Both the position numbers and the translations under genes were made by a program. A stretch of 64,000 nucleotides of DNA from Balanoglossus misakiensis (lineage: Eukaryota; Hemichordata), in contig CM082590.2 in the NCBI GenBank assembly GCA_040954595.2, positions 6,758,001 to 6,822,000 of the forward strand, given 5' to 3'. Below are positions 32,520 through 43,500 of the stretch, piece by piece; position 1 is the stretch's first letter; every line of letters begins with the position of its first letter. Under the pieces are notes generated by a model that was not told the origin of the DNA, did not search any database, and saw nothing but the letters and a program-made list of their open reading frames with translations.

Positions 32520-33547
32520 TAGTATGAGTAGATCAGCAGTGTTTGGCTATTAATGCCTCTAGAGGTGCCACTTTTTGCATTATCTTCATGACTTTATTTT
32601 CCAACTTTGTCAAAAGTTATGATACATGCTATATGTAGATCTTTCAGGGGTCAAGAAAGTGGCATATTGCTAGAAAAGTTACATCATTGCAATACTGAAC
32701 AGAACACAATTTCACACACCACACATAGTACTAGTTGTCTACTGGTTTTCATTTTAATGCATGAGTTAGGAAAATACATTTTGCATTACTCAAAGTTATT
32801 TTGCCCGTTTACAGGTTAGCATCAGCAAGATTCGAATGCCTTCTCTTGGTTACCTACACCCACAGCAAAGGTACGTGTCCTCGAAAAATGATACTATCTA
32901 CCAAAATAAAATCTCCCAAACATTCAAGTAACTGCATTCTGGTTATATCTTACGGGACATGTATCAAAATTAATATTTAATACCATGGTCAGACCATGTT
33001 AATACTTGTAAATAAATTTTGTAGTGACTTCCTGTCTGTGTTGTGCCAAACTATCACAATGCATTGTGGGTAAACAAGATGGCGGCTATGCTCAGAAAGA
33101 TTTCATTAATAGGCTATATTGTACGAGGACCCACATGTGGCCATTGCATCCTGACATTTTGTTGGAATGAGTTTATAATTTTGAGATTACACTCAGGAAC
33201 AGTCAATCATACTACTGAATTTGTTTGACTAGTTAGTTACAAATATTGTGTGGGTCTGTATATTACTAAATACAGATAAACAGTATAAAATAACAGAAAC
33301 AAACTATATATAAGTTACAGAAGTTTTATAAACTAACACCATTCTGTGGTAAGTTTATGGAAGCAAGATTCAGGTACCCCTTAATATTTACTATTCAGCC
33401 ATTTGCCACCAAAAAAAAAAAATACTTTTTACAATCCAAGACAGTCCCTTAGAAAAGAATTGAAAGTTTCAGAAAATAAAACAACATTTTCAAATTTTTA
33501 AAAACAAAAAAAACATGAGTTAGAAAAAAAGTCAAACTTCTCTAGAA

Positions 33548-34184
33548 TCATAGTTCTGTTTTGACTTTTTCAGCCTTTTTCTTTTTATCTCCAGATTTTT
33601 TATCCTTTTTACTTTTCTTGCTTTTTCCTTTCTTATCCTTATCTTCCTTTTTCTCAGTACTTCCACCTTCAGCTTTAAGTCTAGCTATTTGTGCAGCTCC
33701 CGGGAAATTTTGATTTTCAAACGAGACCTCTTCACAACGTTCTTGTTCAACTAAAAAGTTCTTGATATCCCATGCATTACTTCCGTCTTTTAAGACCAAA
33801 ATGATCCGGTCGTCCGAAATCACATATCTGTAAAATAAAAAGGCATGATATACTTTTAGATTAAAGCTCCATTAGCTGTAAATTTTCGCTATGTTTTCAG
33901 TATTTTTGTTTTGTGTATCTACTGCAGTTTCTTCTTCAAATCCCTGTTGACTAGCAGAGTACTGAGTATATTTGCATGATGTTTAGAGTAGCGCAAGAAA
34001 TTTCATTTGATGCACAGAACAAAAATACTGAAATTTAGCCAAAAGTAAAGACAGGTTTCCAGATTAGACAGGGTTCAGTCTAGACAGGTTTTACTGTTCT
34101 TGTTTTTTATGGGATTCGAACTCAGACCTACCGCATCAATTCATGTGGGAAAAATCAAGCACAAATAATCTTTCTTTTTCTCTG

Positions 34185-34219
<35 letters not shown>

Positions 34220-36129
34220 ATGTATGTATGTATGTATGTCTCTCTGTTGCTGTCTATCTCTCTCACTGTCTCTGTCTATATATCTCTCTTTCTCTCTCCC
34301 TGTCTCACCTTGTCAACTCAAAATGAGCATTGAATAACATGGACTGCCACAGCACAGTTATATCTTCAGTTTCTTTTTTCGTTGGATTGCCAGACACGGT
34401 CGCAAACATCATCAGCGTTTTTCCCTTCTTGGTCATTTTAATCATTTCTTCTGGTTTCTTCGGATCCAGCTTCGTCATATCGAAATCGGGAAGCGGTCTC
34501 TTGTGCTCTGGCAAGTCGTCCGGATCAGTTTCATCCTCAGCTTCCTGGAAGACAACAATACACTACGTGCTAATGTCCTGTCGCAATTGGTCAGAATTGG
34601 TCAAATGACTACCAAAATATGCCAATGCCCCACCACAATTGGTCAGAATGAGTCACGTGACTACAAAATATGCCAATGCCCTGCCTCAATTGGTCAGAAT
34701 GAGTCACATGACAAGATATGCTAATGTGGTGCCAAAATTGCAGCATTCCATCCAGGATGGCATGATCAACAGGGGGATACGCCCCCCACCCCCACCCCCG
34801 CTATGTATTTGGGGGATTCCACTCTAGCAAGGGGAATGTAATATCTCTAACATGGGAGTCTGGGTGACATCATTTTAAAGGGCACAGAGGTTTTTTGGCA
34901 ATATGTACCAGCATAAAAGTTAATACACGTACACTAAATCAATTAATAAAAAGGTGCCACAAGTAAAAATAGTTTTTTGTTTTTTTAACTATACGTGGCA
35001 TTTGCAAAATAGCTTTAATGTACCAGCAAAACCAGCACTTTTTCTCAATGGATAGTACAATGAAAATTTCACAATTTTTATTGTTATAATACTATTGGCA
35101 TAAAGTGAGAAAACTCGTTATTATGAGCTTGTGGGCTAATAATATTTTATGAATGGGTAAGTTGACAATCTGACTTGTCTGACAGTAGAAAATTATTTGG
35201 TTTTTATAACATGTAGGTAATGCAATCTGATTCAAATGAGATCTGGAATTGATACCTCATGAAGGCTGGTCCAGAACAGACACCAAATAGAATTTTATAC
35301 ACCAACCACAGAGATAAGTAAATTGTTTAAAGGGAAATTAGCTGTAACTTTTGACTTTATTTTCAGTATTTTTGTTCTGTGTACCAAATGCAATTTCTTG
35401 CTCTAAACCGAACATCATACAAATACTCCACTTGTCAACATGGCCTGTATGAGTGTAACAGCTATTGATATTCTTGACAAATGAATTCTCAGATCAGTCA
35501 TTGGTGATTTCCATTTCTCAAATAAACACAAATTAATTTCAATGATTAAGTACCAGCAATATGGTGCACCGATTAATTCAAACACATTTGAATATATTTG
35601 CGTTATGAATTAAACTAGTGAAACAAAGCGAAAACAGTACCAGATGTTCTCCAACAGTGAAAGTTAGACAGGCCTGCATTCATGTACAGTGCCACTGGCA
35701 ATGAGACAACAGCCAATCAGAAATAAACACATTATCTTTGTAAATTGCATTTTGTAAACAGTTTTACGAAAGGATTGTGTTTTATAACACACAGGCAGAG
35801 AGATTAATTTGATTGAAAACTGACAAACAGACGGTGATACATGCATCTGAGTAAAATGAAACCTTGTATTGTAGGTTAATTACTAAAATTCTGTATGAAA
35901 GTTTCACTGTCGTCTGCAATACACTACGTACCTCCCATTGATCAAACAATCGCTGCATGTCTGCATCGGAGTAATCACGCACATCTTTCTTCTTCCAGTC
36001 ATTTGTGGGTTTCCCCGGTCGTTTTTCCTCTCCCCCTTCGTCTGCTAAACCGGTGTTAGCAAAGAGACAGCCGATGCACAGCAGAAACACACACACGTGT
36101 GACAACAATCTTCTTGTCAACACTGCCAT
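33548..36129 (-). CDS. mesd: MESD, LRP-receptor chaperone of the endoplasmic reticulum
   Basis: Three exons on the minus strand: 35932-36129, 34309-34544 and 33548-33827. Phases 0 and 2 join cleanly to 237 aa, close to vertebrate MESD (about 234). MESD (fly Boca) folds beta-propeller/EGF modules of LDL-receptor-related proteins and so supports Wnt co-receptor LRP5/6 export. Visible: signal peptide (LLSHVCVFLLCIGCLFANTG); conserved DWKKKDVRDYSDADMQRLFD; central MESD core (PKKPEEMIKMTKKGKTLMMF, TVLWQSMLFNAH); then a Lys-rich tail ending KTEL, a KDEL-type ER retrieval signal. An ETS-like CCGGAAGT lies about 30 bp upstream of the ATG. TLNRD1 is divergent from it. Confidence 0.95.
34183..34300. 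repeat. TCTG/TATG and CT microsatellite
   Basis: Tandem CTGT and ATGT tetranucleotides, then CTCT-rich sequence, just 3' of MESD exon 2 (minus strand) in its second intron. Confidence 0.9.
34570..34722. repeat. 51-bp tandem repeat of CCAAT/E-box modules in MESD intron 1
   Basis: Three copies start at 34584, 34636 and 34687 with CAATTGGTCAGAAT. Copies 2 and 3 continue GAGTCACGTGAC and GAGTCACATGAC, and each copy ends near ATATGCCAATG. The array pairs an inverted CCAAT box with a CACGTG/CACATG E-box. Confidence 0.85.
34900..35930 (-). other. MESD intron 1 remainder
   Basis: AT-rich sequence between exon 1 (from 35932) and the tandem array. No repeat family or exon was recognised beyond short A/T tracts. 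Confidence 0.5.
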
Positions 36130-37222
36130 GTTGATTGCAAGCTCATCTCATGAACCCGGAAGTATGAGGTCATCTACTTATAGAAGTAGTTCTGGTCGCC
36201 TCACACCATTACATAATATACATCCGCATTTATTTTCGTTGACAACACAAATAATCTGCTATTAATTTTTACAATATAGATATTCTGTTAACACTTAAAA
36301 ATAAATGTATGAAAAAATCTTAATTCTGTACTCGTAAGGTGCAGGTTATTGAAGAAATGGTATGTTGGATCTACATTTTAAAGGATAGTCCCAATTTGAG
36401 CAGAGTACACGACCCGCTGAAGGATTTTGAGAAGGTTCACACAATTGGTTAGAATAATGATGAATCTCACATACTGACCAACCGGTGAGCTTGTTTTGCA
36501 GTGGACACGCTCGCTAAGCATTCACTTCATTTGCAGTACAAAATACGAATACAAAGCACTTGAGGTGAGAGTTGAAAACTGTATTCATTTTATTATTTTA
36601 TTTCGTTTGAAAATGTTGGAAAGTTGTCAGCTACGCTGATAAATAACAAACAAATGCTCTCCAGACGTTATCGTTCGTGTGGGTATGCAAATTCGCGAGT
36701 TAATAGTAACCACACCCACCGAGCGACCCTTTTCTCGAAATTCACACGAGACAGCTGATAAATCTGGAAATCGACTGGTGTTGTAAATTTCAGAGGGACT
36801 GTGTTGTGTCGTGGGTTCAGTCTGTCGTGGAGGAACCTCAGCTCCAAGGATCTGGTCAAGGAAGCGCAGCCAATATGAAGTGATGCTTGTAATTTATATA
36901 CTGGTGAGTCTTGTAGTTTATTAGAGAATGATATCATCGCGATTATACCGGGTTGATCATACAATGGACGGTCAAAGTTGAGTGGTCGTGTATATGCCCT
37001 GGTTCCTTTCATCAGCGTTTGTGTATTTCATGCCACCAAAACATCCAGAACGGTCAGCGTGGACGTACTCAACGGGCGTGGGGGAGACTGACCCGGTAAC
37101 TCTGCAACTCGTCAGATGATGAAGATCTTCGGTCTGTGGTCGAGCGATGGACATCACCATAATGGATTAATGTTAGTGGATACTTGTGCTGGCGGGGACA
37201 TCTTCGCCTGGATTTTACTGGC
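36130..37222. promoter_or_regulatory. Divergent MESD/TLNRD1 promoter interval
   Basis: This 1.1 kb separates the MESD ATG (minus) from the TLNRD1 ATG (plus). An ETS-like CCGGAAGT and an adjacent GAGGTCATC half-CRE lie at 36156-36173, next to MESD. The TLNRD1-proximal part has more CpGs (around 36660-37180). No TATA box stands out for TLNRD1. Use as a bidirectional promoter is inferred from geometry. Confidence 0.4.
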
Positions 37223-38245
37223 ATGGCCACTACCAGCGAGGCGCTTCATTCGTTAGCAGTGTTCAGCGAGGAGTGCGCGGCCAGGATGCAGGCTGTGGCC
37301 GATCTGTTGTTACTGACCAGCGATATAAGACCCGTGAATACAGAGAGCTTGTCTGTATTCGGAGAATCTTACGCCAAATGCAGGGATACTATCATAGCCA
37401 GGACGAAAGGGCTCTCTGTGCTAACAAGGGACCTTCTCCACCAAGTGGAAATTTCACATTATCGCGAATGTGGTGAAACTCTAAAGGAAATCTGTGCGAT
37501 GGTTGTGAGTTTGACGGAATGCTCGTCGCACGCTGCTTACTTAGCAGCGACCAGCGAACCCGGGGCTGTCAAATCAATCCCGGGGATCATCGACAAATAT
37601 AAAGTTTCACGAGCGAAGTTTGATATCGAGCATTCGTGTAACCAGATCCAGAACGTCCCGATCGTGGAGTTATCGCCGTTCCGAATCGTCAGCATCTCGG
37701 GTGAGATATCGAATAATCTGCACACGCTGACGCGGGCGTGCATCTTAGCGAGTGATGCCAGCGAGGAACAGTTCCACAAAGAGCAGTTTAAACTGTGCGT
37801 GAAGAGCGTGACTGCTTGCGCGACCGCACTCCTGTCTTCCGTCAAGAGATACAAGAACACCCTGGATGAGAAGAACCGGACTCGCTGTGTTGTTTTCTGC
37901 AAGCCACTTGTGCAGGCTTGCCAGGCGGTCGTGGAGTACGCGACCGAGAGCGAACACTTGGGAACCCCAACTCAGCTGTCGGAGGCGGGCAAGAAAGTGC
38001 AGACTGCGATCCTCGGGGGTTGCATGAGCGTTGTGAGCCCGTGCATCCAGCTGTGCCTGTGCGTGCAATCCTTAGCACACAACGCCAATCGTGCGGAAAT
38101 CCACGAGAAAATTGTATCCTGTTGCAGTGCTATCGCTGACGGTAGCAGTCTACTCTCCCAAGCCCTCCGGCAGAAATCATCACCCCGGACATCGTTCATT
38201 GGACCCTGTCAACAAGGTGATAGCGCAGTGGCAGCTAAAAAGTAA
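37223..38245 (+). CDS. tlnrd1: TLNRD1 (MESDC1), talin rod domain-containing protein 1
   Basis: Single-exon gene of 340 aa from ATG at 37223 (GGCATGGCC context; a further in-frame ATG at 37184 is less likely). Vertebrate TLNRD1 is also intronless, at about 362 aa. It consists of a talin-rod-like helical bundle that binds F-actin and bundles filaments. Diagnostic segments: MQAVADLLLLTSDIRPV, KCRDTIIARTKGLSVLTRDL, VVSLTECSSHAAYLAA, EEQFHKEQFKLCVKSV, KVQTAILGGCMSVVSPC, and the C-terminal LLSQALRQKSSPRT. It stands head to head with MESD, as in vertebrates, where the pair was named from the mouse mesoderm-development deletion. Confidence 0.95.
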   Translation: MATTSEALHSLAVFSEECAARMQAVADLLLLTSDIRPVNTESLSVFGESYAKCRDTIIARTKGLSVLTRDLLHQVEISHYRECGETLKEICAMVVSLTECSSHAAYLAATSEPGAVKSIPGIIDKYKVSRAKFDIEHSCNQIQNVPIVELSPFRIVSISGEISNNLHTLTRACILASDASEEQFHKEQFKLCVKSVTACATALLSSVKRYKNTLDEKNRTRCVVFCKPLVQACQAVVEYATESEHLGTPTQLSEAGKKVQTAILGGCMSVVSPCIQLCLCVQSLAHNANRAEIHEKIVSCCSAIADGSSLLSQALRQKSSPRTSFIGPCQQGDSAVAAKK

Positions 38246-38278
38246 CTCATCGCAAGGGACTTCAGTTTTGTGTGGACT

Positions 38279-38540
38279 TTAACCCCTTCACCAACATGGT
38301 TCAGTCCAAATTCCATCGTTTTCTATAGTAAACCTGGACCTCTATATAGGGAACTGGGGGTGAAAGGGTTAAAGGTACACGGTCACCTCCAATTTACATA
38401 TATCCAAAAATGGAGTGTTCTAAAGAACGTATAGTGGTGCTCTTTTTGTGTGTACCACCACTGAAAATCTGTGATTGGCTAGATTTCAGTTTGCCATGGT
38501 AACTGCAGCTAAATTTCCATAGGTGACCGTGTACCTTTAA
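38279..38540 (+). mobile_element. Family A plus family C composite sharing one TTAA
   Basis: A is 38279-38372 (TTAACCCCTTCACCAACATG ... GGGGGTGAAAGGG TTAA). C begins at that TTAA (38369) with AGGTACACGGTCACC and ends at TTAA 38537-38540. It lies in the TLNRD1 3' UTR. Confidence 0.85.
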
Positions 38541-39074
38541 CAGACTGGGTAGTGCAGTGTAACTCAATTTCAAGAGGAGATGTATTTCGATGAACCAATC
38601 AAAACCGAGCTCCTCAAATCATTAACCAATCGGAATGCAGCTTACAAAACGCAGAAGGCAGTCATGGGGAAAAGTGCTCACATTATTAATCTTGACTGTC
38701 GTCTGCTAATGTGATTGTGATGGTCATCTGAGAGATGGATTTACTCAAATTTACTGCTTTTGCAATTATTTGCGAATGGTGTTAATTGCATGATCTTTGA
38801 AGAAATGTTTTTTTTTTAATGTTGCAGCTCAGATTTTGAAGAGAAGTTTGTCAGGAAAAAAATCCCAGTACTTGAATTTTATTGAATTTTAATAGATTGA
38901 ATCACAGACAACTGCTTCATGCTGGACTTCAGACAGATTTGTATCAAATATGTTTTTTATTTAAACGTGTTCGTTTGTTGTGTTATCCTAGCAACATTGC
39001 AAAATTGAAATTCAATTCGCACACAATTCGAAAATGCAAACTTTTGTGAGAGTGTTTTGAAACTGCCAATTATC

Positions 39075-39095
39075 AATAAAAGAAGTATTGTATTG
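39075..39095 (+). terminator. Probable TLNRD1 polyadenylation signal
   Basis: CAATAAAAGAAGTATTGTATT: a canonical AATAAA about 830 bp after the TLNRD1 stop, followed by a T/G-rich stretch. Assignment is by position. Confidence 0.4.
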
Positions 39096-39158
39096 TATCA
39101 GTATACTCGCCTTCAGTGGAAATCTTTGAGTGTTGGAAAAGATATAGAGAGCTGTGTT

Positions 39159-39593
39159 TTAACCCTTTCACCCCCATTTTCATGTATACAGGTCCAACAC
39201 TGCCATTGAGAACAATGGAGTTGGACCAAACTATGGCGGTGAAAGGGTTAAAGGTACAGAGGCATCAATTTGAGATGATTTTTCGAAGAACACAAAACTT
39301 AATCGTCACGTGACAATTGCCTCTTTTGATATTGGGAAAATTGCCTGTTGCGAAAATTGCCAGGTTTACAGTATATTGAAATACTGTAAAACACTTTACT
39401 TTCGCGAGCAATAAATTTTCGCGATATATACGAGAGCCATAATAGCTTGAAAATAAAAAGTCATGTACATTTTTTTTTAAGATAACGATGCAGTGAATGA
39501 AATAAGAGAACGCGAAAATTAATACTCGCGAAACAGTGGCCTCTTTCGATATCGCGAACATTTCAACTCACGAAAATAAAGCATTTTACAGTA
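39159..39593 (+). mobile_element. Family A (39159-39252), truncated family C, and family F (39382-39593)
   Basis: A again ends in a TTAA from which a C-like AGGTACAGAGGC start departs. F runs TACTGTAAAACACTTTACTT ... AAATAAAGCATTTTACAGTA. Confidence 0.8.
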
Positions 39594-39774
39594 TATAGTA
39601 TATTGAAATAGTTAAAAACAAGCTATTGAATGCATGTGCTGTAGTGTTTGTACAGTGTGCCTATACTAGTAGTGGTACCTGACCTGGGTTTGTATATCAC
39701 TTCGAATTAATATGGGTGTGGTCAGGTTACACTGACCCCTGTATGTGTACATAAGACCTGGATGCTCTAAGCAC

Positions 39775-40160
39775 AAACAACAGTATTGAAATGCTGGCCG
39801 GGCAAGCATAGCTCAAAATCCATTTTGTGTGCTGTGGGGATTTTCAGGTGGGGTTTCGATCCCCTCGCGTGACCCCGTCACCCCTATGTCTTTGTTAATG
39901 GAATCAGCCGTACAGCTGAGAACAATGGGGTTGATCCGAAGTGTGGTGATGAAAAGGGTGGACGCACTTAGCACAAACAAGCACATTGAAACGCTGACCA
40001 GGCAAGAGTTCAAAATCCAGTTTGTGTGCTGTGGGGATTTTCAGGTGGGGTTTCGATCCCCTCGCTTGACCCCGTCACCCCCATTTCTTTGTCAATGGAG
40101 TCACCCGTACAGCTGAGAACAATGGGGGTTGATCCATTGTGTGGTGATGAGGAAGTTCTT
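39775..40160 (+). repeat. 197-bp tandem duplication
   Basis: Two copies of GTGTGCTGTGGGGATTTTCA, GGTGGGGTTTCGATCCCCTCG and GTACAGCTGAGAACAATGGG are offset by 197 bp. GGTTTCGATCCCC resembles a pol III B box. A poly-G run follows at 40162-40173. Confidence 0.85.
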
Positions 40161-40347
40161 AGGGGGGGGGGGGGATGGTCGGCTGATATTATTGATACAG
40201 TTAATAGGTGTCCAGTTTCACCGACCTTCAGCTCGTGGTCAGTCTTTGTGCTGTAATGAGATTATGATGCAGTCGAGCTATTATCAGAACTGAAATACCA
40301 ATGAAAGGAATATTCAGATGCCTATACATTCTGATTGAAAATAAGCA

Positions 40348-40590
40348 TACGTAAAACCCCTGCTAGTGGCCACCCCTATATAGCGGTCACCCCTATATAG
40401 GGGCCACTTTGTTATAGTCCCTGTGCAATTTACATGTACAGTCAAAACTCTGTTAGTGGCCACCCCATTACATTACTTTCCCTGTGCAATTCACATGTGT
40501 GTTAATTAACCTCTATATAATGGTCACCTCTCTATAAAGGCCAGTTTAGGAAAGTCATTTGACTGGCCACTATACAGAGGTTTTACTGTA
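40348..40590 (-). mobile_element. Two overlapping family E MITEs, inverted orientation
   Basis: TACGTAAAACCCCTGCTAGT starts the first copy. A second start (TACAGTCAAAACTCTGTTAG) lies at about 40437, and the whole ends CAGAGGTTTTACTGTA. This looks like one E copy inserted in or recombined with another. Confidence 0.75.
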
Positions 40591-40599
40591 TAGGTATCT

Positions 40600-43500
40600 G
40601 AACATAAGACCATGCGTAAATGTATGAGGTCTTTCTGCAGGTTACGTTCAACGCCACAGTTAACTTGTCATTTTTCAAAATTTTTCACGAATTTACCTCA
40701 TAACTTTTGGCATATTTTTTTCACAAATTTTGATCAATATCGCAGTCAATGGAAAATTTGTCAATAAGAATACACAAAACAAACCAAAACAATTATGAAA
40801 ATTATTATATAAATATCCCTGGTCTCAGCTTAATTTGTGAGGTACAGGTCAACTCTCTACCCATAAAACCAATTAAAATCCTATGATCTAACCCATAACA
40901 TTAAATGTAGGACAGGACTCAGATTTACAATGGAACTTGAAATATAATACATGTAGTGTCATATACAAGCCAGGGGGATATCTTTGTCACACAGGAAATT
41001 GTCAAATATGCATCTAGCTTCTGATCGTGTCTTCTGAAATATAAATATATTCTGGTAATAACTTCTCTAGAACATAGATAGTTTCCCTTAGAATCTAGCA
41101 GTTGCATGTATCGTACAGTACTTTATTTTCACTGGAATTTATTTTCCCTGAAAACGAAAACTTTGAATATTACATTGTACTTAGATTTTATTTTCAGAAT
41201 TTATTGTCAACTATGTGTAAAGAATAGGAAATGGGATTTTATTTTAGCGGAAAATGGGTCCAGCAAAAATAGTGAATATAAAGTCCTAGTGAAAATTAAG
41301 TACTAGTATTCTGCAAGATTCACGCTGTTTATGAGATACACTTGCACACACGTGCAAGATAAAAATGTATTTCACAGATGGTCTTGTGTCAAAACAAAAA
41401 AATAGAACACTACCATATTTGTGAAAACAAATACTGTAGAAGATGGTATGATTTGATACTGATAACACTGTTGCTATTTTAACCATAGCCTTGAATAAAT
41501 TTGCATAATTAATTAATCTTTTAACCAGGGCCTTGAATAAAGACAATTTGCATAATTATGGATATTATACCATGCAATTATATCTTTGATGTTGGAAACA
41601 TTTTTCATATATATCTGTGCCCAATACATCAAACTCGCTAAAATGAATAATCGGTCTCTATCGTTTATTTTTGCTCTCATATCCTACAAACAGGATGGAA
41701 GTTGTGTGTGGTCGAACGTTGATTCACTTTATATCCACATGTAGAATAACATAAACGGTGTCTTGTATCAAACATAAATAATGAAAAAGGGGCAATGAGA
41801 GAGAGACTGTGTCCCTTTAACATTGATTTCTCTCGTTTGAAACCATCTGTGATTTCACAAAAAAATTTGATGGAATATGAGACCAAGCTAGGTCAGGACT
41901 TGACCTGAATGTCATCGTAGGTCAACCACGGAAAATAGTGTAACGACATAGTACTTTTTTTTCTACATGAATATCTGGGAGTTTGACTTGACTCTCCCCA
42001 AAGAAAAGTTGCCAGGAAACTTGTTATTGTAAATTAAAATCAATTCATGTACAGTAAAACCTGTGTAAACCGAACACCAAAGGGACTACTGAAGAAATTG
42101 TTCAGTTTGCAGAGGTGTCTGGTTTATAGAGGTTCTTTTAACACGTGGTTCTATGTCGAAGGGTCAGGAAAATGTGTTCAGTATAGACAGGTTTCCTGAT
42201 TAGACAGCGTTCGGTTTAGACAGGTTTTACTGTAAATGTTTTTAATTCACAGACACATATGATGGTGGGAAAGTTTTTCTACTAACATCTGACCTGTGCA
42301 TAACTCTTTATCAAAGAAAGTTGAGAGAAAAAACAAAACACTCTAATTTGTATTTGAAGGACTGTACATATACTGGTTACTTAGAAATTGACTTTAGTTT
42401 ACTTAATCCTCAAATTTATTAAAAACACATCTGGTCAACTCCATATTTTTCTCACAAAAAGTTCATAGTATCACCCTTTAATTTCTTCTTTAACCCTTTC
42501 ACCACAATGGTTCAGTCAAAACCCATCGTTTTCTATGGTAAGATTGGACCTCTTTATATGGAACTAGGGGTGGAAGGGTTAAAAGAAGAGAAATAAATTC
42601 TGGTTAAAAGCAATCAGCATTTACAATACATTGGGGGAAAATCTTTTCTGCTGTATGCATAAAAAAAACTTACAGTAAACATGATTTATTTAGATCTCTT
42701 AGGGAATTTTGAACAAACAGAAATTTGATTTTCCACAACCGTTTTAGATCAAACACTCATTCAAACTGAGATTTCTGAAAAGATCTGCAGTGATGGAATT
42801 TGAATGTCACAAACAAATTCTATTGATGCTAAATTTAGTCAAACTCAGGATGGTTGCCCGGAGCAACACGCTTGACACACAAAGAAGTAGAATATATTGA
42901 CAGAAATCATGATGTTATGTACACACACACATGGACATGCCGTGAGAGTTAGCTAGGAGCATGACATGAAGTACAAGTATGTGTCAATTGCTATCACTAT
43001 CAGCCACGCCCAGCTTCAGTCTAAATGGGTAAACAAGTCTATAATTAATTAATGAGAATTATGATTTATTTATAGGTCAAAGTGATCAGCTGCGAATGCT
43101 ATTTTAGTTTCAAGAATGAGTCATTCTACATAAATCTGAAATGTCATGGTTGTATAAATTTAAAATCTCTAGAGCTAAAATTAATAGCTATGATGTGGTT
43201 TAATATTTCTGACTTTAATCAGAATTTTGGAACTTTTAAATTCTCTTACTTGAATATTCTTCACGCTGACCCCAAATTTTTATTCTGAATCTGAGAAAAA
43301 ATAATGTATAGTTTCCATGAGGAAAATATGAGAAAAAGTTGAAAACTTTTATATTCAATGTATCCAGGAGCATTGACCCCCCCCCCCCCCCCCCCCATCA
43401 AAAAATCTTACTCTTATAAGCTCAAAAGTCTAGTAAATTGTGTTGGAATAGCCAAAATCTGTCAATAATTTACTGATTGAACTAATTCTCAAGCACTAAA

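Larger units (their letters stand above)
29596..33547. other. SIN3 3' UTR and convergent intergenic region
   Basis: The SIN3 3' end was not fixed; AATAAA-like signals occur near 31884 and 32150. A hAT-like element occupies 29665-29970 and a complete family D element occupies 32205-32519. The rest is AT-rich with no supported gene apart from a possible orphan exon at 32815-32870. A cluster at 33055-33090 (ATGCATTGTGGGTA, AAGATGGCGGC) resembles ZNF143- and YY1-type promoter motifs without a gene. Confidence 0.5.

Noticed and set aside
36668-37012. 114-codon minus-strand frame upstream of TLNRD1
   Set aside because: No recognisable domain, no good start context, and it lies in the presumed promoter and 5' UTR of TLNRD1.
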